Below, piece after piece: positions 35,241 to 43,007 of a DNA stretch of 64,000 bases. The stretch covers positions 310,001-374,000 of the forward strand of contig NZ_PNEO01000001.1 of assembly GCF_002870125.1 (NCBI RefSeq), written 5' to 3'. The DNA comes from Burkholderia sp. WAC0059. GTDB lineage: Bacteria > Pseudomonadota > Gammaproteobacteria > Burkholderiales > Burkholderiaceae. A program made the position numbers and the translations under genes. Position 1 is the first letter of the stretch, and each line of letters opens with the position of its first letter. The notes under the pieces were generated by a model that made no database searches, was not told where the DNA came from, and saw only the letters and a program-made list of their open reading frames with translations.

Positions 35241-36146
35241 ATGACGGCAAGCTCGAACGCGAACGCGCATCCGGACCGGCGGCCGAGACCGCCGCGCCGC
35301 GAGACGCTCGCTCGTCTCGCGGCGCTGGGTCTTTTCGCGGTGGCCGGCGGCTGCGTGCCGCGGGTCGGCGTGTGGGCCCATGCAGACGCGCTCGCGCAGG
35401 GCGTCGTCTGGCAGCCCGACAGCGCGCACCTCGACCTGCACGGCGACTGGGCGCGCCTCGGCGTGAACGAGCTGCTCGTGCAATGGCTCGCCGTCGACGA
35501 CGTCGCGTTCATGGCCGGCGCGGGCCTGCCCGCTTCGCACGTGCCGGACTGGACGCGCATTGCGAACGAGCCGTGGGCGCGCGGCGTGATCGTCGGGCTG
35601 GCCGGCTATTCCGACGAGAAGAAGGCGCGCGCGAACGTCGAGGCGCTCGTCGAGCGCTCGCTGAAGCTCGTGGCCGTGCGGCCGCCCGTACATGTCACGG
35701 GCTGGTATTTCCCGGTTGAAGTCGATCCGACCTGGCGCGACGCGCCGAGCCTGGGGCCGCAGCTCGCGCGACTGCCCCGCCCGCTGTGGATCAGCGTCTA
35801 CGACAACAGCAACATCGGCGGCGCGGCGCTGGCGAACTGGCTCGACGGCTGGCTGCCGCGCGACGTCGGCGTCCTGTTGCAGGACGGCTGCGGCGTCTAT
35901 GCGCGCGGCCCGGCGGCGGCGCGCGAGTATGCGGACGCGCTCGCGGCGCGTCTCGGCCGCGCGCGCGTGCGAATCATCGCGGAGGCGTTCCGGCCGCGGC
36001 AGGGCGGCGGCTTTCGCGCGGCGACGGCGGCCGAGCTTGCGCCGCAACTGGCCGCCTATCGCGGCTATCGCGTCTACCTGTTCGACGGCCCGCACTACGT
36101 GTCGCCGGCGCTCGTCGACGCCCTGCTGCGCGAGGAGGCGGGTTAA
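35241..36146 (+). CDS. YbcH-like exported protein of the nfr operon, possible glycan hydrolase
   Basis: This is a 301-residue protein starting 10 bases after nfrA. A twin-arginine-like basic start (RRPRPPRRETLARL) and a hydrophobic stretch with GGC suggest export and possibly a lipid anchor, though the lipobox (AGGC) is weak. The body resembles a TIM-barrel glycoside-hydrolase-like fold: HLDLHGDW, GWYFPVEVDPTWRD, LWISVYDNSNIGG and IIAEAFRPRQGGGF. In E. coli the order is nfrB-nfrA-ybcH with a third gene of similar size, so positional homology is good. It may trim or release the polymer. Confidence 0.6.
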   Translation: MTASSNANAHPDRRPRPPRRETLARLAALGLFAVAGGCVPRVGVWAHADALAQGVVWQPDSAHLDLHGDWARLGVNELLVQWLAVDDVAFMAGAGLPASHVPDWTRIANEPWARGVIVGLAGYSDEKKARANVEALVERSLKLVAVRPPVHVTGWYFPVEVDPTWRDAPSLGPQLARLPRPLWISVYDNSNIGGAALANWLDGWLPRDVGVLLQDGCGVYARGPAAAREYADALAARLGRARVRIIAEAFRPRQGGGFRAATAAELAPQLAAYRGYRVYLFDGPHYVSPALVDALLREEAG

Positions 36147-36177
36147 TGCCTGTTGATGCCGACGACGGGTTGGCGCC

Positions 36178-36237
36178 GGCCGCCGGAAGGGTCGGCGGTC
36201 TGGAGCATGGCAACGGCGCTCGGCCCTTCCGGCGGCC
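36178..36237. terminator. Long inverted repeat between convergent genes
   Basis: A perfect 14-base inverted repeat (36178-36191 and 36224-36237) with a 32-base spacer lies between the end of the nfr operon and the convergent LysE gene. There is no T run, so termination would have to be Rho-assisted or bidirectional. The structure is seen; the role is inferred. Confidence 0.4.
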
Positions 36238-36258
36238 AGCCCCTAACGCTTAATGCCC

Positions 36259-36894
36259 CTAGCGCAATTGCGCGATCGCGATCAGCAGAACCATGCCGCC
36301 GATGGCGCCGTCGAGCACGCGCCACGCGAGCGCGCGGCGAAACAGCGGGGCCAGCGCCCGCGCGCCGTAGCCGAGCCCGACGAACCAGATCGCGCTGACC
36401 GACATCGCGCCGAGCGCGAAGGCGAGCCGCGCAGGCTGCGGCTCGCGCGCGCCGGCCGTGCCGATCAGCAGGAACGTGTCGAGATAGACGTGCGGATTGA
36501 GCCACGTGAACGCGAGCGTCATCAGCACGACCGACGGGCCGCGTTGCGCCGTTTGCGCGGTCGCGTTGCCGGCATCGGCGGTCGTGGTGGTATCGAGCGC
36601 CGCATGGCCCGGCCGCAGCGCCCGCCGCAGCGCGCCGAGGCCGAACCACGTCAGCCAGGCGAGCCCCGCGTAGAGCATCAGGTGCACGAAGGCCGGAAAG
36701 CGTTCGACGAGCGCCGAGGCGCCGGCCACGCCGGCCGCGATCAGCACGAAGTCCGACAGCGTGCAGAGCACGACGATCTTGCCGACGTGCGAGCGCAGGA
36801 TGCCCTGGCGCAGCACGAACGCGTTCTGCGCGCCGATGGTGACGATCAGCGAGGCGCAGAGCGCGGCGCCGTTGAAAAACGAAAGCCAGTTCAT
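36259..36894 (-). CDS. LysE/ArgO family basic amino acid exporter
   Basis: This is a 211-residue membrane protein with six hydrophobic segments. It has the family hallmark GAQNAFVLRQGILRSH near the N-terminus and TWLNPHVYLDTFLLIG in the second half, as in LysE and ArgO, which export lysine and arginine. A variable linker with a TTTTADAGN stretch sits in the middle. It is divergent from an ArgP-like LysR regulator at 36994, the classic argP/argO or lysG/lysE arrangement, so expression probably responds to intracellular lysine or arginine. Confidence 0.88.
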   Translation of the reverse strand: MNWLSFFNGAALCASLIVTIGAQNAFVLRQGILRSHVGKIVVLCTLSDFVLIAAGVAGASALVERFPAFVHLMLYAGLAWLTWFGLGALRRALRPGHAALDTTTTADAGNATAQTAQRGPSVVLMTLAFTWLNPHVYLDTFLLIGTAGAREPQPARLAFALGAMSVSAIWFVGLGYGARALAPLFRRALAWRVLDGAIGGMVLLIAIAQLR

Positions 36895-36993
36895 GGTCGG
36901 GGCGGGTTGGACAGTCGGCGAAAACGGCGCTAGTCTGCCGTGTGCTCCGGCCTAAGAAAAGCTAATTCAATTAAACCCGATTAAGGAGCGCTA

Positions 36994-37887
36994 ATGCTCG
37001 ACTACGCCCTGCTCGACGCGCTCGCCGCTGTGGTGCGCTACGGCTCGTTCGACCGCGCGGCGGGAGCGCTGAACGTCACACCGTCGGCCGTCTCGCAGCG
37101 CGTGAAGCTGCTCGAGGAACGCGTCGGCACGGTGCTCGTGAAGCGCGGCCAGCCGTGCCAGGCGACGGCCTCGGGGGCACTGCTGTGCCGCCACGCGGAG
37201 CGCGTGCGACTGCTCGAGGCGGAGTTGGGCGGGCGGCTGCCGTCGCTGTCGGCGGGGCTCGACGAAACGCGGCCGACGCTGCGCATCGCCGTGAACGACG
37301 ACAGCGTCGGCACCTGGTTCGTCGATGCGGTGGCGGATTTTTGCGTGGAGCGCGAGATTCTGCTCGACCTCGTCATCGACGATCAGGACCACACGGCGCA
37401 GCGGTTGCGCGACGGCAGCGTGCAGGGCGCGCTGACGACCCAGGCCGAGCCGGTGCAGGGATGCCGCTCGACGCGGCTCGGGCGCATGCGGTATCTGGCG
37501 GTCTGCTCGCCGGCGTTTTTCGGGCGCCATTTCGCGCGCGGCGTGTCGGCCGATTCGCTGCGCCGCGCGCCCTGCGTCGAGTTCAACCCGAAGGACCAGT
37601 TGCAGAAGCGGTTCATCCGCCGCGTCACGCGCGCTTCCGTCGACGCGCCGCTGCACTGGATTCCGCACGTCGCCGGTTTTCTGCGCGCCTGCCTGAACGG
37701 TCTCGGCTGGGGCATGTGTCCGGAGCGCATGGTCGAATCGCATCTCGCGTGCGGCGAGCTGGTCGAGCTCGTGGCGGGGCGCGCGCTCGACGTGGACCTG
37801 TACTGGCAGAGCTGGCGGCTTTCGGTCGACTGGCTCGACGACTTCGGCGCGATGCTCAGGCGCCGCGCGGCCGATTATCTCGACTAA
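36994..37887 (+). CDS. argP: ArgP/LysG-type LysR transcriptional regulator
   Basis: This is a 297-residue LysR-type protein with an N-terminal winged helix (LLDALAAVVRYGSFDRAAGALNVTPSAVSQRVKLLEERVG), closely following ArgP/LysG/IciA. The effector domain contains LRIAVNDDSVGTWF and FNPKDQLQKRFIRR, also typical of that subgroup. It is transcribed divergently from the LysE exporter over a 99-base gap with AT-rich repeats, where it would bind. The effector is expected to be lysine or arginine, by family knowledge. Confidence 0.9.
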   Translation: MLDYALLDALAAVVRYGSFDRAAGALNVTPSAVSQRVKLLEERVGTVLVKRGQPCQATASGALLCRHAERVRLLEAELGGRLPSLSAGLDETRPTLRIAVNDDSVGTWFVDAVADFCVEREILLDLVIDDQDHTAQRLRDGSVQGALTTQAEPVQGCRSTRLGRMRYLAVCSPAFFGRHFARGVSADSLRRAPCVEFNPKDQLQKRFIRRVTRASVDAPLHWIPHVAGFLRACLNGLGWGMCPERMVESHLACGELVELVAGRALDVDLYWQSWRLSVDWLDDFGAMLRRRAADYLD

Positions 37888-37981
37888 CGGCGGGCGCGGC
37901 CGGCGGATTTATGCCGGATGTATTACAGATCCTTACCGTAAAGCCGGGCTCAGGCAATTGAATCGTGACAACTTGAGGAAC

Positions 37982-38009
37982 TTGACAAAGAATTACACTT
38001 TAATTTAAT
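37982..38009 (+). promoter_or_regulatory. Strong sigma-70-like promoter with no obvious gene
   Basis: TTGACA at 37982-37987 and TTTAAT at 38004-38009 are 16 bases apart, within one mismatch of the ideal elements. The next gene in this direction starts at 38469, about 450 bases away, so the transcript would have a long leader or be non-coding. Confidence 0.5.
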
Positions 38010-38351
38010 TCACAATTGTCGTATTGCTGGAGTTGAAAATTGGATGTAAAAATCGGTTCGTATTCTCGAATTCGATATTTTCCGCGTCCGGTTTCCGCGC
38101 TCTGCAATTGTCCGTGCGGCGAGGCCAGTGTTATGGCGGTCGCGCGCCGGGAGGCGGGTCGCGTTTTTCCGGCGGGCTGTGGGAGCCGTCACATGGCCGC
38201 GGACGGTCGGCATCCCGGCGCAGGGTTAAATTTTCCGGTTTCGGGGAAGTCGTCGCCGGCACTCGGAAAAAATGATTCGATGTAAAGAAACCAGTACTCA
38301 GGGTATACCGTCATTGCGCCTCGGAACCGTTTTCAGAGTTCAATTAATACC

Positions 38352-38368
38352 TGAAACATTTTGTTTCA
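38352..38368. promoter_or_regulatory. Perfect 17-base palindrome upstream of the DUF3331 gene
   Basis: TGAAACA and TGTTTCA arms flank TTT. The shape resembles sites of KdgR/IclR- or LacI-type regulators. A consensus -10 TATAAT follows at 38395-38400, so the palindrome falls near the -35 region and could act as an operator. A good -35 for that -10 is not visible, which suggests activator dependence. Confidence 0.5.
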
Positions 38369-38394
38369 ATCTGGGGATTGCGGGACGGACACGC

Positions 38395-38400
38395 TATAAT
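38395..38400 (+). promoter_or_regulatory. Consensus -10 element of the DUF3331 gene
   Basis: A perfect TATAAT is placed 69 bases before the ATG at 38469. No matching -35 hexamer lies 16-18 bases upstream. The palindrome at 38352-38368 is nearby and may position an activator or repressor. Confidence 0.45.
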
Positions 38401-38468
38401 CCGGACGTGGCTGCGTGCTTATTATCGACCGGCATATTTGAATCGTTTTCACGTGCACGAGGTGCATT

Positions 38469-38933
38469 ATGACGAAATTAGATACCGGCAGCATATGGCA
38501 ACAAACCATCGACCTTCTCGTCGGCGGGGCCGGCGACTGGGATTCGGAGGACGACGAGGCGGGCCCGTACAGGGCGCTCCCGATGCGCCCGCTGCATGAC
38601 GCTGGGCACGGCCGCCAGTGTGCGGTCCGCAACTGGGATGCGCAGGGCATCACGCTGATTCGTCGCCACGATCCGGAGAGCATCACCGTCTGCTGGAGCG
38701 ATCCGACCTACGGTCGCTATTCCGACCAGCTCTGGCGGGTCTGCACGGCCCGGCGCAGCGCGATCTGCGCGCTGACGGGCGAAAAGATCCGGCGCGGCGA
38801 CGCCGTGTTCCGCCCCAGTCCGAACCGGCGCCATCGCCCGGCCAACGCCGATGCGATGATTCTCGCCAGCAAGCTCGATCATTTCGTCAAGGGCGTGAGT
38901 ACCGTCCGCTTCGACGAGGCGCTCGCCGCGTAA
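38469..38933 (+). CDS. DUF3331 domain-containing protein
   Basis: This is a 154-residue soluble protein of a Burkholderiaceae-specific family of unknown function. Visible family features are VRNWDAQGITLIRRHDPESITVCWSDPTYGRYSDQLWRVCTARRSAICALTGEKIRRGDAVFRP and a trailing DAMILAS segment. The paired cysteines and histidines in the second half (CTARRSAICALTG) may bind metal. It has its own promoter region, with a TATAAT and a palindrome upstream. A 13-base-pair hairpin lies about 160 bases downstream. Its role is unknown. Confidence 0.8.
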   Translation: MTKLDTGSIWQQTIDLLVGGAGDWDSEDDEAGPYRALPMRPLHDAGHGRQCAVRNWDAQGITLIRRHDPESITVCWSDPTYGRYSDQLWRVCTARRSAICALTGEKIRRGDAVFRPSPNRRHRPANADAMILASKLDHFVKGVSTVRFDEALAA

Positions 38934-39095
38934 GGTGCCAGGCGACTGGCCCCCAGCCGGCCGCCGGCGCGCCGTCCTGCGCGTGCCGCGCGCGGATGCC
39001 TGGAGCATTTCCGCCGACGCGCGGCCCCGCGCGTTACCGGCATCTTTTCCGGTATCTCCTTTCGCAGCGGTCTTCCTCGCGCCCGCACGTGGACC

Positions 39096-39126
39096 CCGGC
39101 CGCAACGGCATGCCCGTTGCGGCCGG
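39096..39126. terminator. GC-rich hairpin, possible terminator
   Basis: A perfect 13-base-pair stem (39096-39108 and 39114-39126) closes the 5-base loop CATGC. Only a short TTT follows, so it is a weak intrinsic terminator candidate for the DUF3331 transcript or the convergent MFS gene. Confidence 0.45.
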
Positions 39127-39150
39127 CCCGTTTGGCGGCCAGCCTCACGA

Positions 39151-39178
39151 CGGATATTTCAAAACGGATATTTCAAAA
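39151..39178. repeat. Exact tandem 14-base repeat
   Basis: CGGATATTTCAAAA occurs twice in direct succession (39151-39164 and 39165-39178). It is AT-rich within GC-rich DNA. It could be a protein-binding direct repeat or a slippage product. Confidence 0.8.
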
Positions 39179-39325
39179 GCCAGGGGAACGTGACTTGCCG
39201 GCCGCATTGCGGTGTCGCTCGTCGCCTGTCTGGGCCGGCGCAAAAAATTGGCGCTCCCCGTTCCTTGAACCGCACAGCCGGCAACGCACGTTCGCAAGCC
39301 TGTTATTGGCGTGAACAGGTCCTGC

Positions 39326-40627
39326 CTAGTCGGCCTGAGGTTGCGTCGATGGCTGCTCGTCGTCCTTGTAGGCGTCGCGCGTTTCGGGCATGGCGAACCA
39401 CACCATCAACACCGCGAGCGCGCCCGCGGCCGCGAGACCGAAGAAGCTCACGGTGTTGCCGCAGCGGTCGGCGATGAAGCCCGCGAGCGTGGTGCTGAGC
39501 GTCGCGCCGATGCCGGCCGCGAGGCCGAACAGGCCGATGCACAGGTTGTAGCGGCCTTTGCCGCCCGCGACATCGGCGGCGATGAGCGGCAGCATTACGC
39601 CGAACACGGCCGCGCTCAGGCCGTCGAGCAACTGCACCGGCACCAGCAGATAAGGATTGCCGATGCCCGCGAACAGCAGCGCGCGCGCCGGCAGCGCGCA
39701 GAAGCCGAGAATCAGCACGGGCCGGCGGCCCCAGCGCTCGGCGGTGCGCCCGACCCACGGCGACATCAGCGCGACGATGGCCTGGGGCACGATGATGCAT
39801 GCCGCGATCACGAGTTGCACGTTGTCGCCCATGCCGGCCGTCACCTCGCCGGCCGCGAGGTTCAGCATCGCGGCGTTCGAAAGATGGAACAGCACCACGC
39901 AGGCGGCGAAGATCAGCATGCGCCGGTCGCGCAGCAGGTCGAGCAGCGTTTCGCGTGCCTCGCGCGGCGGGGGGGACGGGGGCGCCGCGACCGGGACGGT
40001 TTTCGCCGTGCCGCCGGGCTCGCGCCGTTGCGCGAGGTCAGCGGCCGGCCGCGGCGCCGCGCGGGTCTGCCGGATCAGGGCGAGCACGCCGAGCGCGGGC
40101 ACGGCGAGCGCGGCGGTCAGCCAGAACACGGCGCGCGGCGACAGGTATTCGCCGCACAGCCCCATCAGTCCCGCCGCCACGGCGCTGCCGATCGACGCCC
40201 AGCGCGCGTTGCGGCCGAGCCGGTTGCCGAGCGCCTGGCGGCCCACCAGCGCGAGCGAGAGCGCGGCCATTGCCGGCACCAGCATGCAGCTCGCGAAGCC
40301 GTGGAACACCTCGGCGGCCATGACGGGCACGACGGTCGGACTCGTGGCCAGCAGCATCGCGCTCAGGATGATGGCGCCGATCGCCCACGCGGCGGCGGCC
40401 TTCTTGTCGCGCAGCGCGTCGACGGCCGCGCCGCCCGGCACCTGGCTCACCATCGCGCTGATCGTGCCGACCGAAAGCGCGAGGCCGATCTCGCCCTGGG
40501 TCCACTTGTGGGACGCGAGGTACGACGCGATGAACGGGCCGAAGCCGGTTTGCACGTTCGCGACGAAAAAATTCAGCCAGTCGAGCGCGCGCAGACTTCG
40601 GGGGTCGGCCTGAAGACGCTCCGTCAT
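39326..40627 (-). CDS. MFS transporter
   Basis: This is a 433-residue carrier with about 12 hydrophobic segments. It begins RALDWLNFFVANVQTGFGPFIASYLASHKWTQGEIG and has GGAAVDALRDKKAAAAW after helix 2. The second half contains SPWVGRTAERWGRRPVLILGF, the MFS loop signature. It resembles drug- or metabolite-efflux carriers; the substrate is unknown. Its ATG at 40627 overlaps the stop of the PRC-barrel lipoprotein gene by four bases (ATGA), so the pair is likely translationally coupled. Confidence 0.87.
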   Translation of the reverse strand: MTERLQADPRSLRALDWLNFFVANVQTGFGPFIASYLASHKWTQGEIGLALSVGTISAMVSQVPGGAAVDALRDKKAAAAWAIGAIILSAMLLATSPTVVPVMAAEVFHGFASCMLVPAMAALSLALVGRQALGNRLGRNARWASIGSAVAAGLMGLCGEYLSPRAVFWLTAALAVPALGVLALIRQTRAAPRPAADLAQRREPGGTAKTVPVAAPPSPPPREARETLLDLLRDRRMLIFAACVVLFHLSNAAMLNLAAGEVTAGMGDNVQLVIAACIIVPQAIVALMSPWVGRTAERWGRRPVLILGFCALPARALLFAGIGNPYLLVPVQLLDGLSAAVFGVMLPLIAADVAGGKGRYNLCIGLFGLAAGIGATLSTTLAGFIADRCGNTVSFFGLAAAGALAVLMVWFAMPETRDAYKDDEQPSTQPQAD

Positions 40628-41592
40628 TGGGCACCGTGCGCGTGGGCGGCGGCGGCCGGCGCCTTCGGTACCACCGGCGACACGGCCTGCACCGGCTCGT
40701 TGGCGGTGTAGGGCGGCGAGGCGTTGACCTGGGCGTCGGACAGCTCGAGCTGGGCCTCGAGCACCTTGTTCTTCGTGACGAAGTGCAGCGCCGACCAGTC
40801 CGCCGCGATCATGCGGCGCGTCTGCATGATGCCGCTCACGTCGAGCACGACGGCCTGCGGGTTGGCGGCGCCGTCGAGCACCACGTCCACGACGCGGCCG
40901 ACCCGCGAGCCGTTCGCTCGCTCGACGAACGTGTCGAGCATCGGCAGCCGCGTCGACGTGGCCGGCTCGGGCCCCGGCTGCGGCGTGCCGGGGCCGGGCC
41001 GGTCCGGCGACGGCTGCTGGTTGGGCGCGAGCATCAGCGTGATGGCCGGCGTTTTCGGCTCGGTGTTGATGCGCACGACGTTCCACGGAAAGCGCGCCTT
41101 GCGGTCGCCGATGCCCATGAAGCCCTGCAGGTTGACGACGACCGCGACGGGCCGGCCGTCCGGATCGGCGACGAGATCGACGGCGCGCCCGACCACCTTG
41201 CCGTCGGGCTTTTGCACCTTGCTGTCGAGCAGCGTGCGCGTGCCGGCGCGCTCGAGTTCGCGCGTCTCGATGATCGGCGCGGGCAGGGGCGAAGGCGCCG
41301 GCGGCCGGGGCGCCGGGCGCGGCGGCGCCGGGCGGCGCCGGCGCAGGCGCGGATGCCAGATGTGTCTCGGCGCGGGGCGCGGCTCGACTTCGGGGGCGCT
41401 GGCGACGACGGGCGGAGGCGGCGCGACGACGGGCGCGCTGGCGACTTCGGGGGCGCTGGCGACGACGGGCGGCGGAGCGGGCGGGGCGGGCGGCGGAGGC
41501 GGACGAAACAGGCTGCAGCCGGACAGCGCGGCGAACAGCAGGACGACGAGTCCGCGCACGCCGGCAGCGGGACGTGAAAAACCGCCTCTCAT
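40624..41592 (-). CDS. PRC-barrel lipoprotein with proline-rich linker
   Basis: This is a 322-residue protein with a clean lipoprotein signal (LLFAALSGC, lipobox LSGC) and then a Pro/Ala/Val-rich linker with an internal repeat of PPVVASAPEV. Two PRC-barrel-like domains follow, at about residues 120-200 (LLDSKVQKPDGKVVGRAVDLVADPDGRPVAVVVNL) and 220-300 (VERANGSRVGRVVDVVLDGAANPQAVVLDVSGI). The start at 41592 has AGGAG 8 bases upstream. It is coupled to an MFS gene. It may be an envelope stress or membrane-organising protein; its partner is unknown. Confidence 0.8.
   Translation of the reverse strand: MRGGFSRPAAGVRGLVVLLFAALSGCSLFRPPPPPAPPAPPPVVASAPEVASAPVVAPPPPVVASAPEVEPRPAPRHIWHPRLRRRRPAPPRPAPRPPAPSPLPAPIIETRELERAGTRTLLDSKVQKPDGKVVGRAVDLVADPDGRPVAVVVNLQGFMGIGDRKARFPWNVVRINTEPKTPAITLMLAPNQQPSPDRPGPGTPQPGPEPATSTRLPMLDTFVERANGSRVGRVVDVVLDGAANPQAVVLDVSGIMQTRRMIAADWSALHFVTKNKVLEAQLELSDAQVNASPPYTANEPVQAVSPVVPKAPAAAAHAHGAQ
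41385..41472. repeat. Exact 31-base direct repeat inside the PRC-barrel lipoprotein gene
   Basis: Two identical 31-base copies at 41385-41415 and 41442-41472 encode the repeated proline/valine/alanine linker motif. Recombination between them would change linker length in frame only if the repeat distance (57 bases) is kept, which is a multiple of three. Confidence 0.8.
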
Positions 41593-41781
41593 CAACGGGA
41601 ACTCCTTGAGCAGCCAGGGAAGGCGCGCGGCGCGCGCGCCGCGAAACGGCCCGGATCGGGATACGCGTGAGAGTGTACCTTGCACGAGGGCCGTATGCCG
41701 GTATCGACGGGGAGCGGGTCGTCGCTGCGGGGTCTCGCGCGCGGGCCGTCCGGGCGGCGGCGCGGACACCGTACGCCGCTC

Positions 41782-41964
41782 CTAGAGCGCCATTTCGAAG
41801 GCGGGTTGCAGCAGGAATTCGATGGCCATGACGACGAGGCCCATGGCGGCGGCGGCGAGCGTAAGCGTGCCGTATTCGTCATATCGAACGTCGTGCAGGC
41901 ACGCGACGATGAACAGGATGGCGAGCAGATTGGTCAGCCATTCGAAGCTCAGTGCGAGATGCAT
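41782..41964 (-). CDS. Small hydrophobic membrane protein
   Basis: This is a 60-residue protein with two predicted membrane segments, LTNLLAILFIVACL and LTLAAAAMGLVVMAIEFLL, separated by a charged loop (HDVRYDEYG). Composition and hydrophobic pattern look real rather than a shadow frame. The upstream base composition is AT-rich, with no clear Shine-Dalgarno. It sits alone between the PRC-barrel gene and the HTH gene. No family was recognised. Confidence 0.55.
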   Translation of the reverse strand: MHLALSFEWLTNLLAILFIVACLHDVRYDEYGTLTLAAAAMGLVVMAIEFLLQPAFEMAL

Positions 41965-42330
41965 AGTAATTTTTGGCCCGGTGGTTAGATCAGGTCAGCC
42001 TGCGTTTTACCGTCGCCTCCGATTCTATCGAGTTGAGCTTACGGATCAGCAACATCGTGTGCATTCGTTGGGGGCATGCCGCGATATCCGTTTGCGAACC
42101 TTTTTCCCGTCGCTCGCCTGGGGCTGGCATGCGGCATGCTCCGCCGACCGGTCGCGCGCGAAGCGCCACGCAAGTTGCGGTGCCTCGCGCAGACCGGCTA
42201 ACCTTCCAGCAGGATCGGTCGAACGCAGTCGCGCCATTCGCGCGTCGAGGTTTCCGGGCCGGTCGTCGATCGAAGTCGGGAGAATACGGCGCGCGGGTTG
42301 CGCGCAACGGATGGAGGAGCGAGACCTGCG
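41965..42330. other. Intergenic region upstream of the HTH regulator
   Basis: This 366-base region divides two divergent genes and holds the promoters of both. No clear promoter pair or RNA gene was recognised. The left third is noticeably AT-rich. Confidence 0.4.
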
Positions 42331-42993
42331 ATGAACGATTCCGGCGCTTCCCTGCTGCCCGTGTGGCGCGCCAATCTCGCGCTGCTCACGCGCGAAGTCG
42401 GCGCGTCGACGCGCCTCGCGCGCATGATGACGTTTTCGCCGTCGTACCTGAAGCTGATCCTCTCGGGCCGGCGCGAATTCAGCGAGGAGTTCGTGCGTGG
42501 CGTCGAGGCCGTGACGGGGTTGCCCGTCGGCTGGATGGACGCGCTGCGCGAGGACGACGAGGTGCCCGACGAGGCACGCGCCTCGATCGACAACGAAACG
42601 CCGCGCGCGCGGTTTCGCGGCACGGCCCACCCGATGCGCAAGCGCGCCGTGCTGCGCGCGCCCGAGCCGATCTTCGGCGCGCTCGCGGGCGCGCCGAAGC
42701 GCGACGACGCGCCGGCCGACCTCGAGGCGCACCGGCGTCTGGCGGGCTCGCGCAAGGTGCGCGAGCTGGCGATGCAGGACGTGCGGCGGCTCGAACGCTA
42801 TCTGAACCTGCCGCCCGTCGATGCGCTCGCGTTGCGCATGCGCATCGACGACGTGGTCGCGGCGGCCGAGCCCGACGAGCGCGTGCGCGCGGATCTCGCC
42901 GGGCGGCTCGAGCAGATCGACAAGCATCGCGAGCTGCTGCTTCGCCACGTGACGAAGCTCTACGCGCTGCTCGCGCGGCTCGGCGAGCCGTAA
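42331..42993 (+). CDS. Cro/C1-like helix-turn-helix regulator
   Basis: This is a 220-residue protein with an N-terminal HTH: VWRANLALLTREVGASTRLARMMTFSPSYLKLILSGRREFSEEFVRGVEAVTGLPVGWMD. The last part of that stretch is the usual pattern by which phage-repressor-like HTHs are recognised. The C-terminal half is helical and charged (RLERYLNLPPVDALALRMRIDDVVAAAEPDERVRADLAGRLEQIDKHRELL) and may mediate dimerisation. The start at 42331 has GGAGGAG 11 bases upstream. Its target genes are unknown; the neighbours on both sides are unrelated. Confidence 0.75.
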   Translation: MNDSGASLLPVWRANLALLTREVGASTRLARMMTFSPSYLKLILSGRREFSEEFVRGVEAVTGLPVGWMDALREDDEVPDEARASIDNETPRARFRGTAHPMRKRAVLRAPEPIFGALAGAPKRDDAPADLEAHRRLAGSRKVRELAMQDVRRLERYLNLPPVDALALRMRIDDVVAAAEPDERVRADLAGRLEQIDKHRELLLRHVTKLYALLARLGEP

Positions 42994-43007
42994 GGCCGCG
43001 GAGCCCG

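Larger units (their letters stand above)
37888..38468. other. AT-rich 581-base intergenic region with promoter signals
   Basis: The region is clearly richer in A/T than its surroundings. It holds two promoter-like elements (37982-38009 and 38395-38400) and a palindrome (38352-38368), listed separately. Open frames such as 38040-38285 have no recognisable motif or good ribosome site. A long 5' leader or a small RNA starting near 38016 is possible. Confidence 0.4.
38934..39325. other. Intergenic region downstream of the DUF3331 gene
   Basis: There is no recognisable gene in this 392-base region. It contains the hairpin at 39096-39126 and the tandem repeat at 39151-39178, and it separates a plus-strand gene from a convergent minus-strand MFS gene. 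Confidence 0.45.

Noticed and set aside
38040..38285. 81-residue open frame in the AT-rich region upstream of the DUF3331 gene
   Set aside because: It lacks a clear ribosome site and known motifs. A non-coding leader or RNA seems at least as likely.
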